Assembly (NCBI RefSeq): GCF_001458335.1
Contig: NZ_CYTO01000024.1
Coordinates: 362,944 to 426,943, forward strand
Direction of reading: 5' to 3'
DNA from: Cognatishimia activa
GTDB taxonomy: Bacteria > Pseudomonadota > Alphaproteobacteria > Rhodobacterales > Rhodobacteraceae
Length of the DNA stretch: 64,000 bases
Both the position numbers and the translations under genes were made by a program. Below the pieces are notes generated by a model. It was given only the letters and a program-made list of their open reading frames with translations. It was not told the origin of the DNA and did no database searches. Below, piece by piece: positions 17,568-27,237 of the stretch (within the stretch, counting starts at the first letter, position 1; the number at the start of each line of letters is the position of its first letter).

Positions 17568-18511
17568 GCCAGAACAATCAAACGGATCGCAAAACCACCC
17601 ATGATGCCGAAGCGGATCCCCGCAATGATGAAATCCTGATTTACGTCAACGGTGAGCTGCTGCCCAAACATGAAGCCAAAGTCTCGGTCTATGACTCTGG
17701 CTTCATGCTTGGGGACGGTATGTGGGAAGGCATGCGGCTTTACGATGGGCATTGGGCGTTTTTTGATGAGCATATGGATCGGCTGTTTAACTCACTAAAG
17801 TCGGTGTCTTTGGACATTGATGAAACCCCTGAGGATATCAAAACCATTCTCAATAAAACCGCAGAAGCGAATGGTATGACCGGTGACGCCCATTGCCGAT
17901 TGATGATCACACGCGGCCCAAAGGCAAAGCCTTTCCAGCATCCGAGCCTTTCCAAATGGGGCCCGACAATTGTCGCGATCCTTGAACATTCAAAGCCGAG
18001 AGAGACGCTCGCCACCAAAGGCATTCGCCTCGCGACTGTGCCGCAGGTGCGCGGCTTGCCGATGAGCCAGGACGCGAAGTTTAACAGCCATTCCAAACTC
18101 AATTGCGTGATTGCGTGTTTGCAAGCCGAGCAGGCAGGCGCCGATGAGGCGTTGATGCTGGACCCGCATGGGTTTGTGAACACCACCAATGCCTGCAATT
18201 TCTTCATTGTGCGGCGGGAGGAGGTTTGGACCTCCACCGGGGATTACTGCATGAACGGTGTGACGCGGCAGAAGGTGATTGATCTGTGTCGGGCCAACGG
18301 CATCCCAGTGAAAGAAAAGAATTATTCTCTGTATGAGGCCTATGGCGCAGATGAAGCGTTTTTGACCGGGACATTTGGGGCGCAAACCCCTGTTTCCGAG
18401 ATCGATGATAAAGCGATTGGTGATGGTCAAAGGCCAATAACTGAGAAAATTCGCGCTCTTTATAAAAGCCTCATTGCAGAAGACATTGCTGCGCAAAAAG
18501 CATCGATCTGA
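17564..18511 (+). CDS. Class IV PLP-dependent aminotransferase
   Basis: A 315-aa fold type IV PLP enzyme of the branched-chain/D-amino-acid aminotransferase group. The N-terminal domain has ISVYDSGFMLGDGMWEG-like sequence (VSVYDSGFMLGDGMWEG); the probable Schiff-base Lys lies in DAKFNSHSK (Lys172, or Lys178), and GFVNTTNACNFFIVR supplies the PLP phosphate and Glu/Asn loop region. TGTFGAQTPVSEID near the C-terminus is the usual closing motif. Plain annotation pipelines call such proteins BCAT or 4-amino-4-deoxychorismate lyase, but its coupling (ATGA overlap) to the sulfotransferase-like gene argues for a different, shared function. Confidence 0.82.
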   Translation: MSQNNQTDRKTTHDAEADPRNDEILIYVNGELLPKHEAKVSVYDSGFMLGDGMWEGMRLYDGHWAFFDEHMDRLFNSLKSVSLDIDETPEDIKTILNKTAEANGMTGDAHCRLMITRGPKAKPFQHPSLSKWGPTIVAILEHSKPRETLATKGIRLATVPQVRGLPMSQDAKFNSHSKLNCVIACLQAEQAGADEALMLDPHGFVNTTNACNFFIVRREEVWTSTGDYCMNGVTRQKVIDLCRANGIPVKEKNYSLYEAYGADEAFLTGTFGAQTPVSEIDDKAIGDGQRPITEKIRALYKSLIAEDIAAQKASI

Positions 18512-18597
18512 ATGCTTCCCAAGTGAGTCGCGACCTGTTAGAATCGGTGCAATGACCCGGAGAACCGGGCGTTTGAGGCATATTGTGGCAGGTTACG

Positions 18598-19764
18598 ATG
18601 ACAGAAATGGTCTATGGCGCGCTTCCGGCGCGTGACGTTGAGCCGATTCTCCCGAAATGGTGGCGCACTCTGGATAAATGGACCATGTCCTGCATCCTGA
18701 TGTTGTTTGGTGTTGGCATTTTGCTGGGTCTGGCTGCAAGCCCGCCTTTGGCCGAGAAAAACGGATTTGCCCATTTCCACTATGTGATGCGTCAGGCGGT
18801 GTTTGGCGGGGCGGCTTTGATGGCCATGTTCATGACCTCGATGATGAGCCCCAAACTCGTGCGCCGATTGGCGGTGCTTGGGTTTATAGCGGCGTTCATG
18901 GCCCTTCTTTTCTTGCCTTTCTTTGGCACGGATTTCGGCAAAGGCGCGACTCGGTGGTACTCGCTTGGCTTTGCATCCGTGCAGCCATCAGAGTTTCTCA
19001 AGCCCGGATTTATCGTTGTTGCTGCGTGGCTTATGGCTGCGAGCCAGGAGATCAACGGCCCTCCTGGCAAACTGTGGTCCTTTATGCTGACCGTCACCAT
19101 CGCGTTGATCCTCGTCATGCAGCCTGATTTCGGTCAGGCCTGCCTGATCCTTTTTGCGTGGGGCGTAATGTATTTCATCGCGGGTGCGCCGATGACTCTG
19201 CTTGTCGCCATGATGTGTCTTGTGATCATTGGCGGGATGATTGCCTATAATGCCTCTGAACACTTTGCGCGCCGGATTGGTGGGTTCCTAAGCGCTGATG
19301 TCGATCCGACCACCCAGCTTGGTTACGCGACCAACGCGATCCGCGAAGGTGGGTTCTTTGGGGTCGGTGTCGGTGAAGGCCAGGTGAAGTGGAGCCTGCC
19401 GGATGCCCATACGGATTTCATCATTGCGGTGGCCGCAGAAGAATATGGATTGATCCTGGTGCTCGCGATCATCGCGCTTTACGCGATTGTGGTGGTGCGC
19501 AGCCTGCTGCGCCTGATGCGCGAGCGGGACACATTCATTCGTTTGGCGGGCACGGGCCTTGTGGCCATGTTCGGTGTTCAGGCGATGATTAACATGGGGG
19601 TGGCGGTTCGCCTCCTACCAGCCAAGGGCATGACATTGCCCTTTGTCAGCTATGGCGGTAGTTCATTGATTGCTGGCGGGATCGCAATAGGCATGATTTT
19701 GGCCTTTACCCGCAGCCGTCCTCAGGGCGAGATCGGTGATATTTTACGGGGCCACGCAAGATGA
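18598..19764 (+). CDS. ftsW: Peptidoglycan polymerase FtsW
   Basis: A 388-aa SEDS-family membrane glycosyltransferase with about ten membrane segments that polymerises lipid II at the septum as partner of FtsI. Recognisable elements are [21 protein letters not shown] (the conserved GA+RW and QPSEF region), DFGQA in the middle, [16 protein letters not shown], and the C-terminal [10 protein letters not shown] signature. I start at ATG 18598 (GGCAGG upstream); a TTG at 18583 would add five residues. A small CCCGG/CCGGG hairpin (18556-18569) lies in front. The stop overlaps murG by 4 bp. Confidence 0.95.
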   Translation: MTEMVYGALPARDVEPILPKWWRTLDKWTMSCILMLFGVGILLGLAASPPLAEKNGFAHFHYVMRQAVFGGAALMAMFMTSMMSPKLVRRLAVLGFIAAFMALLFLPFFGTDFGKGATRWYSLGFASVQPSEFLKPGFIVVAAWLMAASQEINGPPGKLWSFMLTVTIALILVMQPDFGQACLILFAWGVMYFIAGAPMTLLVAMMCLVIIGGMIAYNASEHFARRIGGFLSADVDPTTQLGYATNAIREGGFFGVGVGEGQVKWSLPDAHTDFIIAVAAEEYGLILVLAIIALYAIVVVRSLLRLMRERDTFIRLAGTGLVAMFGVQAMINMGVAVRLLPAKGMTLPFVSYGGSSLIAGGIAIGMILAFTRSRPQGEIGDILRGHAR

Positions 19765-20858
19765 CAACACAACCGCTGCTGGTGATTGCAGCCGGAGGAA
19801 CCGGCGGGCACATGTTCCCAGCGCAGGCTTTGGCAGAAGCGATGTTGGCCAAGGGCTGGCGCGTGAAACTGTCTACCGACGCGCGTGGCGCACGCTATAC
19901 CGGCGGTTTTCCGGATCAGGTTGAGATTGAGCAGGTGGCTTCGGCCACCTTCGCCCGTGGTGGATTAGTGGCAAAAGTCATGGTGCCATTCCGCATTTTG
20001 GGCGGTGTTGTGGGTGCAGTGTTCAAGCTGCGCAAAGACAAACCTTCCGTTGTCGTGGGCTTTGGCGGCTACCCCACAATTCCAGCGATGGGGGCGGCAT
20101 GGATATTGGGCTTGCCGCGCATGATTCATGAACAAAATGGCGTACTTGGGCGGGTCAACGAGCTTTTTGCCAAGCGCGTCCAGAAAATCGCTTGTGGCAC
20201 TTGGCCCACCAATTTGCCGGACGGCGTAGATGGTGAACACACAGGAAATCCGGTGCGCGCCTCCGTTTTGGAACGTGCCGGGGCTGGGTACATCCCGCCC
20301 GGTGATTACCCGATGTCGATCTTGGTCATCGGCGGCTCGCAAGGCGCGCGCATTCTGTCTGATGTGGTGCCTCCGGCGATTGAAAATCTACCTAGCGAAA
20401 TGCGCAAACATGTGCGGGTTAGCCATCAGGCGCGCGGCGAAGATTTTGATCGTGTCGCAAAGTATTACGCGGATCACGGCATTGATGCAGACGTGCAGGA
20501 GTTCTTTACGGATATCCCAGAACGCATGAGCGAAGCACAGTTGGTGATTTCACGCTCTGGGGCTTCATCCGTCGCAGATATTTCTGTGATTGGACGACCG
20601 TCGATTCTGGTGCCATTCGGCGCCGCAACAGGTGATCACCAGACCGCCAATGCGCGGGGTCTTGCCGATGCGGGTGCTGCGATTGTGATGCCAGAGAGCC
20701 TCTTTGAAGTAGACGCTCTTTCTGAGCAGATCGCCAATGTGTTGGGCAATTCTGACGGTGCTTTGCAGATGTCTCGCGCTGCGCTGTCCGTTGGCAAACC
20801 CGACGCTACCGAAAACCTTGTCGCGCTGGTCGATGCGCTTGCCGCAGGTCAAGAATAA
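19761..20858 (+). CDS. murG: UDP-GlcNAc:undecaprenyl-PP-MurNAc-pentapeptide GlcNAc transferase MurG
   Basis: A 365-aa GT-B glycosyltransferase at the cytoplasmic membrane face that turns lipid I into lipid II. The N-terminal glycine-rich loop [18 protein letters not shown] (about 10-27) and the second loop [11 protein letters not shown] (about 194-204) are both present, and [11 protein letters not shown] (about 265-275) is the UDP-GlcNAc-binding segment. It overlaps ftsW by 4 bp (ATGA) and is followed after 12 bp by murC. Confidence 0.97.
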   Translation: MTTQPLLVIAAGGTGGHMFPAQALAEAMLAKGWRVKLSTDARGARYTGGFPDQVEIEQVASATFARGGLVAKVMVPFRILGGVVGAVFKLRKDKPSVVVGFGGYPTIPAMGAAWILGLPRMIHEQNGVLGRVNELFAKRVQKIACGTWPTNLPDGVDGEHTGNPVRASVLERAGAGYIPPGDYPMSILVIGGSQGARILSDVVPPAIENLPSEMRKHVRVSHQARGEDFDRVAKYYADHGIDADVQEFFTDIPERMSEAQLVISRSGASSVADISVIGRPSILVPFGAATGDHQTANARGLADAGAAIVMPESLFEVDALSEQIANVLGNSDGALQMSRAALSVGKPDATENLVALVDALAAGQE

Positions 20859-20870
20859 GAAAGAATACAG

Positions 20871-22271
20871 ATGAACGCAGCAGCTACAAAACTCCCCACC
20901 GATGTTGGTCCGATCCATTTTGTGGGGATTGGCGGGATTGGCATGTCTGGCATTGCTGAGGTTCTTTTGAAACACGGCTACACGGTGCAAGGCTCTGACC
21001 TGAAAGACAGCAAGATCACCCAACGATTGGCGGGGATGGGCGCGACGATCTTTATTGGTCAAAAGGCTGAAAATCTTGAAAACGCGGAAGTTGTGGTGAT
21101 TTCCTCGGCCATCAAACCGGGCAATGCGGAGCTTGATGAAGCGCGGAGCAAAGGCTTGCCGGTTGTGCGCCGAGCAGAGATGCTGGCAGAGCTGATGCGT
21201 TTGAAATCCAACATTGCCGTAGCCGGTACGCACGGCAAAACCACAACCACAACCATGGTGGCCGCTGTTTTGGATCATGGCGGCATTGACCCGACCGTGA
21301 TCAATGGTGGCATCATCCACGCCTATGGCTCTAACGCGCGTGTCGGTGACGGCGAATGGATGGTGGTTGAAGCTGACGAATCCGACGGCACGTTCAATAG
21401 ACTTCCCGCGACCATTGCCATCGTGACGAATATCGACCCGGAGCATATGGAGCACTGGGGTACTGAAGAAGCTTTGCATAAAGGCTTCTATGATTTCGTT
21501 TCCAATATTCCGTTTTATGGTCTCGCGGTTTGCTGCACCGATGACCCTGACGTCCAGACGCTCGTCGGCAAGATCACGGACCGCCGCGTTGTGACCTATG
21601 GTTTTAATTCGCAAGCAGATGTGCGGGCGACAGAGCCTACTTACAAAGCTGGCATCGCTCATTTCGATATCCATCTCCAAAATGAAGATGTTGTTATTGA
21701 GGGCTGCACATTGCCAATGCCCGGAAACCATAACGTTTCCAATGCTCTAAGTGCCGTTGCTATCGCACGTCATCTGGGCATGAAGGGCGGCGAAATCCGC
21801 GAGGCTTTGGCGAATTTCGGTGGTGTGAACCGTCGTTTCACCAAGGTTGGCGAAGTCAACGGGGTCACCATTATTGATGATTACGGTCACCACCCGGTGG
21901 AAATTGCGGCCGTTCTAAAGGCCGCGCGCCAAGCCAGCGAAGGTCGCGTCATCGCCGTGCACCAGCCACACCGCTACACGCGCTTGTCGAGCTTGTTTGA
22001 CGATTTCTGCACCTGCTTCAATGAGGCGGATGTGGTTGCAATTGCAGAAGTCTTTGCTGCTGGCGAAGATCCAATTCCAGGGGCCGGGCGCGATGATCTG
22101 GTGGCCGGTCTGATCGCGCACGGTCACCGTCATGCACGGGCGATTGTGTCTGAAGAAGACTTGGAACGTTTGGTGCGTGAACAAGCGGGGCCAGGTGATA
22201 TTGTCGTCTGTCTTGGTGCTGGTACAATCAGCACATGGGCAAATGGCTTGCCGGATCGACTGAAGACCTAA
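20871..22271 (+). CDS. murC: UDP-N-acetylmuramate--L-alanine ligase MurC
   Basis: A 466-aa cytoplasmic Mur ligase, the first amino-acid-adding step of the stem peptide. It begins with [16 protein letters not shown] (UDP-binding Rossmann loop), has P-loop GTHGKTTTT with Lys123, EADESDGTF (about 165-173), [11 protein letters not shown], and the C-terminal [10 protein letters not shown] signature of MurC. The length is normal. It closes the ftsW-murG-murC sub-operon; the next gene starts 80 bp downstream after a possible FNR/CRP-type box. Confidence 0.97.
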   Translation: MNAAATKLPTDVGPIHFVGIGGIGMSGIAEVLLKHGYTVQGSDLKDSKITQRLAGMGATIFIGQKAENLENAEVVVISSAIKPGNAELDEARSKGLPVVRRAEMLAELMRLKSNIAVAGTHGKTTTTTMVAAVLDHGGIDPTVINGGIIHAYGSNARVGDGEWMVVEADESDGTFNRLPATIAIVTNIDPEHMEHWGTEEALHKGFYDFVSNIPFYGLAVCCTDDPDVQTLVGKITDRRVVTYGFNSQADVRATEPTYKAGIAHFDIHLQNEDVVIEGCTLPMPGNHNVSNALSAVAIARHLGMKGGEIREALANFGGVNRRFTKVGEVNGVTIIDDYGHHPVEIAAVLKAARQASEGRVIAVHQPHRYTRLSSLFDDFCTCFNEADVVAIAEVFAAGEDPIPGAGRDDLVAGLIAHGHRHARAIVSEEDLERLVREQAGPGDIVVCLGAGTISTWANGLPDRLKT

Positions 22272-22279
22272 TCAAGGAC

Positions 22280-22295
22280 TTTGACACCGGTCAAA
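22280..22295. promoter_or_regulatory. FNR/CRP-family-like inverted repeat
   Basis: TTTGAC-ACCG-GTCAAA is a perfect 6-bp inverted repeat around a 4-bp spacer. It contains TTGAC-N4-GTCAA, close to the TTGAT-N4-ATCAA box of FNR-type regulators. Its centre is 64 bp before the permease ATG, and its TTGACA could double as a -35 element. Oxygen- or redox-dependent control of the permease is inferred. Confidence 0.45.
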
Positions 22296-22351
22296 TTCCT
22301 ATCCATCCCAATGTGCCAATATGAAGCAATCGTATTTGCGGGGGCTTTGGA

Positions 22352-23533
22352 ATGGCGACCTTAAAGAGACGCGTTGGATTATGGCTGCTGACCGCCTATG
22401 GCGTGGGCGTCATGGTGGGCGCAGGCATATATGTGCTGGTGGGACTGGTCGCGGGTGAAGCGGGAGGTTGGGCACCGCTTTCCTTTCTTTTGGCGGGGCT
22501 GATCGTGGTCCCGACAGCGCTCAGCTATGCAGAATTTTCTGCACGTATCCCGGAGGCGGCCGGAGAGGTGGCCTATGCGGAAGCTGGGTTTCAATCACAA
22601 ATCTCAGGCATATTACTGGGGCTCGCGATCGTCCTTGTCGGCGCGATCTCAGCAGCTGCGGTCCTGCGGGGTGGTGTCGGTTACGCTCAAGTGCTCTTTC
22701 CCATCAACGCATTGATTGCGACACTTGTGATTGGATTAGCGTTGACCCTTGTCGCCGCATGGGGGGTAATGGAAAGCCTGACCTTGGCGGCGATTTTTAC
22801 TGCGATTGAACTCATTGGTCTTGGATTGGTAATTTGGGCTGGTTTTTCGGCACCCGCCATTACAGCGACGGCCACCGCGTCGCCATTGGTCTGGAGCGGT
22901 TTGGGTGCCGGTGCGGTATTGGCATTCTTTGCTTTTATTGGGTTTGAAGACATCGTTAATATGGCCGAAGAGGTTCGTAACCCAACGCGGGTTTTGCCCC
23001 GGGCCATTTTGATTTCACTTGGTCTTACGACCCTGATTTACATATTGGTCGCTGCGGCGGCTGTGCGGGTGGTTCCCGTCTCCCAATTATCTGGATCTGA
23101 ACAACCCCTAACTTTGGTTTGGTCCATGTCCACCGGTGGGGATGCTACGTTTCTTGCGGGCATTGCGGTATTTGCTGCATTGAACGGTGTGCTTGCGCAA
23201 ATTGTCATGGCGAGCCGCGTCCTTTTTGGTCTGGGTCGGCGTACAAGTGTGCTCAGCCCATTCAAACAAGTGTCACCGCGTCGTCAAACGCCGATCCGTG
23301 CGACCGTTGCCGTTGGTGGCTTGGTATTGGCCTTGGCATTGCTGGTTCCCATTCAACCATTGGCCGAAGCGACTTCTACAATCCTTCTCGCCGTGTTTGT
23401 CTTGATCAATGCCGCGCTTATCCTAGAGAAAAAACGCAAGCCCGAGGCTGTATTTCAGGTGCCAATGCTTGTACCTATAGCTGGATTGGTGTTGGCTATT
23501 TGCGCGTTTGGCTTGAGTGTGTTCGGAGGATAA
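22352..23533 (+). CDS. APC-superfamily amino acid permease
   Basis: A 393-aa polytopic membrane transporter with about twelve hydrophobic segments. The first helix contains YGVGVMVGAGIYVLVG, the unwound glycine-rich helix 1 of amino acid/polyamine/cation permeases, and GFEDIVNMAEEVRNPTRVLPRAI (about 198-220) is the conserved APC loop after helix 6. Members import or exchange amino acids using ion gradients; the substrate is unknown. It sits inside the dcw cluster between murC and murB, where a transporter is not expected. Its last codons contain the Shine-Dalgarno for the 40-aa gene that follows. Confidence 0.85.
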   Translation: MATLKRRVGLWLLTAYGVGVMVGAGIYVLVGLVAGEAGGWAPLSFLLAGLIVVPTALSYAEFSARIPEAAGEVAYAEAGFQSQISGILLGLAIVLVGAISAAAVLRGGVGYAQVLFPINALIATLVIGLALTLVAAWGVMESLTLAAIFTAIELIGLGLVIWAGFSAPAITATATASPLVWSGLGAGAVLAFFAFIGFEDIVNMAEEVRNPTRVLPRAILISLGLTTLIYILVAAAAVRVVPVSQLSGSEQPLTLVWSMSTGGDATFLAGIAVFAALNGVLAQIVMASRVLFGLGRRTSVLSPFKQVSPRRQTPIRATVAVGGLVLALALLVPIQPLAEATSTILLAVFVLINAALILEKKRKPEAVFQVPMLVPIAGLVLAICAFGLSVFGG

Positions 23534-23536
23534 ACT

Positions 23537-23659
23537 GTGTTGGAATTTCTTGTAGGAATGAGCGGACTGTTTTCTTTACTCTTCATGGTATGGGGTTCTG
23601 CAGAAAAACCGGCCCCCGTTGTGGTGAAATCTATCTCGGCAGAAAAAAACGAACTATGA
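23537..23659 (+). CDS. Small single-span membrane protein (40 aa)
   Basis: A 40-codon frame starting GTG at 23537 with a full GGAGG Shine-Dalgarno seven bases upstream (23525-23529). Its TGA overlaps the next ATG by 4 bp (ATGA), the junction type used throughout this cluster. Residues 4-22 (FLVGMSGLFSLLFMVWGSA) form one hydrophobic span, followed by a short charged tail ending EKNEL. No family is recognised. The ribosome binding site and the overlap together argue for a real small gene. An internal ATG at 23558 would give a 33-aa version. Confidence 0.6.
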   Translation: MLEFLVGMSGLFSLLFMVWGSAEKPAPVVVKSISAEKNEL

Positions 23660-23904
23660 GCCTCTCCTTCATTGCAGCGTTGATTTGGATGGTTGTCGTG
23701 AATCTGCGCGGTATGTTTCCAAGCAAAGACCACCATTGGAAATTTGCCTACGCTATGATCGCGATCGGTGTGCCGATCCTGATTTGGGTTTATATTGATC
23801 ACGGCCTACTGCTCGCCCTTATCCTGTTATTGGGAGCGATGTGGGTCATGCGTTGGCCGGTCATCTATCTCACGCGCTGGATACGTCGGCAGGTGGGTTT
23901 ATGA
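23656..23904 (+). CDS. DUF2484 family membrane protein
   Basis: An 82-aa membrane protein beginning MSLSFIAALIWMVVVNLRGM, with three hydrophobic stretches (about 2-15, 30-45, 50-64) and an Arg-rich C-terminus (YLTRWIRRQ). It resembles DUF2484, a small family that in Rhodobacteraceae sits between murC and murB (recollection). Overlaps of 4 bp join it to the 40-aa gene before and the 152-aa gene after, so the three are made as a unit. The function is unknown; the location suggests an envelope role. Confidence 0.78.
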   Translation: MSLSFIAALIWMVVVNLRGMFPSKDHHWKFAYAMIAIGVPILIWVYIDHGLLLALILLLGAMWVMRWPVIYLTRWIRRQVGL

Positions 23905-24359
23905 GCCCCGACAACCTTCTCGTCATCGGGGCAACGATGTTTCTGATGATGGCGATTGCAGCCTTCGTGCTGACCCAGCGGGGCGCATGGCGGGCGGTTC
24001 TTTTGCTTGTTGCGCTGTTTGGCGGTTTGAATATTGGGGCCTTTGTCTGGTCAGAAATCCTAGAAGGATGGAGCGCGCGGCGTCTGATCCTCTTCTGGAT
24101 TGCGGCGATCCTTCCTCCGTTGTTAGGGGTTGGTGTTGGTGCCATCGCAGGCGGATTGCTCAATTGGCGCATTGCAAATGTGCGACCGACCTATCCGGGT
24201 GCCTCGGTTTCGGGTAAGCCATCTAAGAAATCAAAACGTGGCAGCATTAAAACGGATATGGGTCCGGCGCTGTCACAAGACAAAAAATCAGGTACCAAGC
24301 CTGAAAAGCAGACAAAACAGCGGGGCAAAACGCTCCCGAAACCAAGGATCATCGACTAA
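23901..24359 (+). CDS. Membrane protein with basic cytoplasmic tail, unknown function
   Basis: A 152-aa protein with three likely membrane spans (about 5-22, 30-50, 63-88) followed by a Lys/Arg/Ser-rich tail of about 60 residues ([32 protein letters not shown]). I start at ATG 23901, which overlaps the DUF2484 stop by 4 bp and follows an AGGTGG site. Its stop shares a base with the murB ATG (TAATG). I recognise no family. The tight coupling on both sides makes it part of the murC-murB interval unit; the basic tail could bind nucleic acid or acidic lipid (inference). Confidence 0.7.
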   Translation: MSPDNLLVIGATMFLMMAIAAFVLTQRGAWRAVLLLVALFGGLNIGAFVWSEILEGWSARRLILFWIAAILPPLLGVGVGAIAGGLLNWRIANVRPTYPGASVSGKPSKKSKRGSIKTDMGPALSQDKKSGTKPEKQTKQRGKTLPKPRIID

Positions 24360-25276
24360 TGACCAACCTGCCTGAGGTGCGCGGCAAGCTGACGCGAAAC
24401 CGAGAGTTGTCTGGGTTAACCTGGCTGCGCGTGGGCGGTCCAGCGGATTGGTTGTTTCAGCCAGCGGATGTTGAAGATCTGCAGCACTTCCTTGCCAATT
24501 TAGACAGCTCTATCGATGTGTTCCCGATGGGCGTGGGCTCCAACCTAATCGTGCGCGATGGCGGATTGCGCGCCGTTGTCATCCGCTTAGGGCGCGGTTT
24601 CAACGGGGTCAGCTGTGAGGCCAATCGTGCAACTGTCGGCGCAGCGGCGCTGGATTCACAAGTGGCCCGCAAGGCTGCAGAGGCGGGTATTGATCTTACG
24701 TTTCTACGTACAATTCCGGGCGCAATCGGTGGTGCTATCTGCATGAACGCCGGCTGCTATGGGTCTTATATTGCTGATGTTTTTGTTTCTGCGAAGGCCG
24801 TCACGCGAGACGGGAAACTGGTCGAGCTCTCTTCCGAAGATTTGAACTTCAAATACCGCCAATCCGACCTGCCACAGGGGTGGGTTTTGGTCGAAGCGAC
24901 CTTGGAAGGTCCCTCGGGCGATCCGGAAGAAATGGCGAGCCGTATGCAGCATCAGCTCGAAAAGCGCGACGCGACACAGCCAACCAAAGATCGCAGCGCG
25001 GGCAGCACGTTCCGCAACCCGGCTGGCTTTTCCTCTACGGGCCGCGAAGATGATGTGCATGACCTAAAAGCTTGGAAAGTCATCGACAATGCAGGCATGC
25101 GTGGTGCAACCGTTGGCGGCGCTCAGATGAGCGAAAAACATTCTAACTTCATGATCAACACCGGTGGCGCAACTGCCGCAGATTTGGAAAACCTCGGCGA
25201 AGAAGTGCGAAAAAAGGTTTTGGAGAACAGCGGAATAACGTTAGAGTGGGAAATCAAACGGGTTGGCGAATTTTAA
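24359..25276 (+). CDS. murB: UDP-N-acetylenolpyruvoylglucosamine reductase MurB
   Basis: A 305-aa FAD enzyme of the cytoplasm that reduces enolpyruvyl-UDP-GlcNAc to UDP-MurNAc with NADPH. It is a type II MurB: N-terminal [27 protein letters not shown], the FAD-binding [19 protein letters not shown] (about 120-138), then [10 protein letters not shown] with the catalytic Ser, and C-terminal [14 protein letters not shown]. The preceding gene's TAA overlaps its ATG by one base. MurA is not in the window. A 159-bp gap follows before ddl. Confidence 0.96.
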   Translation: MTNLPEVRGKLTRNRELSGLTWLRVGGPADWLFQPADVEDLQHFLANLDSSIDVFPMGVGSNLIVRDGGLRAVVIRLGRGFNGVSCEANRATVGAAALDSQVARKAAEAGIDLTFLRTIPGAIGGAICMNAGCYGSYIADVFVSAKAVTRDGKLVELSSEDLNFKYRQSDLPQGWVLVEATLEGPSGDPEEMASRMQHQLEKRDATQPTKDRSAGSTFRNPAGFSSTGREDDVHDLKAWKVIDNAGMRGATVGGAQMSEKHSNFMINTGGATAADLENLGEEVRKKVLENSGITLEWEIKRVGEF

Positions 25277-25435
25277 CCAATTCCGACAAGCATTCGGCGA
25301 GAAATGACTGAGTGCACAAAAAATTAAAATGGTGGTGGGAACCGGAGAACCGATCTGCTAAGCCATCAAAAAAGCCCAAAAGGGCGACATAACAACAGGC
25401 CAAAAAGGCCGGTAATTTGAGGCGCTGGAGAGGGT
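25277..25435 (+). promoter_or_regulatory. murB-ddl gap with two small hairpins
   Basis: This 159-bp gap holds two A-looped stems just before ddl: GCCC/GGGC (25374-25377 with 25382-25385) and GGCC/GGCC (25398-25401 with 25407-25410). Neither has a T-run, so they are not classic terminators. The stretch from 25310 to 25390 is A-rich. A promoter or mRNA processing region for ddl-ftsQAZ is possible; no -35/-10 pair is clear. Confidence 0.3.
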
Positions 25436-26350
25436 ATGTCGAGCAGGACAACCCCGAAAGTAGCGGTACTAATGGGTGGGCCTTCCGCAGAGCGTGAGGT
25501 TTCCATGTCCTCTGGGCAAGAATGTGCGGCTGCATTGAGGGAAAGTGGATTTGACGTTGTAGAAGTGATCGCAGAACGCGATTTGGCGTCAGAGCTACAG
25601 AAAATCAAACCGGATGTTGTTTTTAACGCCTTGCATGGTCGCTGGGGCGAAGATGGTTGCGTTCAAGGCATGCTGGAATGGCTTGGCATTCCTTATACAC
25701 ATTCCGGTGTGATGGCCTCGGCGCTTGCCATGGACAAAGAGCGTTCAAAAGCCGCTTACAAATCCGCAGGTCTTCCAATTGCTGACAGTGTATTGGCATC
25801 TCGTTCCGATGTGGAAGCACGCCATATGATGGCACCGCCTTACGTGGTGAAGCCTTATAATGAGGGCTCATCCGTTGGCATATATATTGTCGATGAGGCG
25901 GCGAATGGTCCGCCAAAACTGTCAGATGACATGCCTGACGAAGTGATGGTTGAGAAATATGTCGCGGGGCGCGAGCTCACAGCCAGTGTCTTGGGCGACA
26001 AAGCTCTGACGGTCACCGACATTATTACTGATGGTTGGTACGACTACGACGCCAAGTATAAAACAGGCGGATCTCGGCATGAAGTGCCTGCACAGATCCC
26101 GCAAGAGATCTTTGATGCCTGTATGGATTACGCTTTGCGCGCCCATAATGTTTTGGGGTGTCGCGGTCTAAGTCGCACGGATTTCCGTTGGGATGAAAGC
26201 AAAGGCCTTGATGGGCTGGTTCTTTTGGAAACCAACACGCAACCGGGCATGACCCCCACATCCCTTAGCCCCGAACAAGCGGGTGAAGTTGCCATGTCTT
26301 TCCCGGACCTGTGCCGCTGGTTGGTGGAGGATGCGTCATGCGATCGATAA
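25436..26350 (+). CDS. ddl: D-alanine--D-alanine ligase
   Basis: A 304-aa ATP-grasp ligase joining two D-Ala for use by MurF. The N-terminal [19 protein letters not shown] contains the catalytic Glu and Ser region, [17 protein letters not shown] (about 63-79) is the conserved HG.GEDG segment, and [15 protein letters not shown] (about 142-156) is the ATP-grasp loop. C-terminal LSRTDFRWD and [13 protein letters not shown] hold the Mg ligands. The start has GGAGAGGG immediately upstream. Its 3' end overlaps ftsQ by 13 bp. Confidence 0.97.
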   Translation: MSSRTTPKVAVLMGGPSAEREVSMSSGQECAAALRESGFDVVEVIAERDLASELQKIKPDVVFNALHGRWGEDGCVQGMLEWLGIPYTHSGVMASALAMDKERSKAAYKSAGLPIADSVLASRSDVEARHMMAPPYVVKPYNEGSSVGIYIVDEAANGPPKLSDDMPDEVMVEKYVAGRELTASVLGDKALTVTDIITDGWYDYDAKYKTGGSRHEVPAQIPQEIFDACMDYALRAHNVLGCRGLSRTDFRWDESKGLDGLVLLETNTQPGMTPTSLSPEQAGEVAMSFPDLCRWLVEDASCDR

Positions 26351-27237
26351 GAGCGGTGCGCGAAAAGCCTAAGGCCGAAAAGCAGCGGTGTGAACCGGCT
26401 CCATCTCGCTTGTCGTATCGCTACGAACGCCTGATGCTGACGCCTGTCTTCCGTTTTGGTGTGCGCATCGTGTTGCCGTTTGCAGTAGCAGCTCTTGGCA
26501 CAACCATTTGGTTCTCGGATCAAGATCATCGCGATCAGGTCAATATGGCCATCGATGACCTGCGAACAAGCATTGTAGAGCGTCCAGAGTTTCTGGTGAA
26601 AGCCATGTCGATTGAAGGGGCGAGCCCTAGCGTGGCTGACGATATTCGAGAAATCCTGCCCGTGGATTTCCCGGTCAGTAGCTTTGATCTTGATATCGAT
26701 GCGATGAAGATGACGGTGGATGGATTGTCTCCGGTTAAATCTTCTAGCCTACGGGTGAAACCGGGTGGCGTGCTGCAGGTGAATGTTGTCGAGCGTAATC
26801 CGGTCATCCTGTGGCGCATGAATGACGGACTGCATCTTGTGGATGCGGAAGGTTACGTTGTGGCGGAATCCACCCAACGTGATTTGCATCCAAACCTGCC
26901 AATCATGGCAGGCGAGGGGGCGGACACCCAAACAACCGAAGCACTGCAATTGATGCAAGCGGCGGGACCGCTACGGGAACGCATGCGCGGCCTCGTTCGT
27001 GTGGGCGAGCGTCGTTGGGATCTCGTGCTGGATCGCGACCAACGCATTATGTTGCCTGAATGGGGCGCGGTGCAGGCATTAGAGCGTGTCGTCGCCCTAA
27101 GCCAAGTTCAAGAAATGCTGCAGCGCGACTTAAGCGTTGTGGATATGCGTCTGGGGGACAGACCAACAATAAGAATAGCAAAACGCTCGGTCGAAGCCTG
27201 GTGGCGCATCCGAGATATTCGAGTGGGGCAAGAATAA
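26338..27237 (+). CDS. ftsQ: Cell division protein FtsQ
   Basis: A 299-aa bitopic divisome protein. A basic cytoplasmic tail is followed by one membrane span near 38-56 ([18 protein letters not shown]), then a POTRA domain starting about 85 ([17 protein letters not shown]-like, ending [12 protein letters not shown]) and the periplasmic beta domain with [17 protein letters not shown]. FtsQ recruits FtsL/FtsB. The ATG at 26338 lies within the ddl coding end (13-bp overlap) behind a GGAGG, and its TAA shares a base with the ftsA ATG. Confidence 0.94.
   Translation: MRSIRAVREKPKAEKQRCEPAPSRLSYRYERLMLTPVFRFGVRIVLPFAVAALGTTIWFSDQDHRDQVNMAIDDLRTSIVERPEFLVKAMSIEGASPSVADDIREILPVDFPVSSFDLDIDAMKMTVDGLSPVKSSSLRVKPGGVLQVNVVERNPVILWRMNDGLHLVDAEGYVVAESTQRDLHPNLPIMAGEGADTQTTEALQLMQAAGPLRERMRGLVRVGERRWDLVLDRDQRIMLPEWGAVQALERVVALSQVQEMLQRDLSVVDMRLGDRPTIRIAKRSVEAWWRIRDIRVGQE

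Noticed and set aside
20565-21731. A 388-codon frame antisense to murG/murC
   Set aside because: Covers the junction of two certain genes on the other strand and shows no family similarity.
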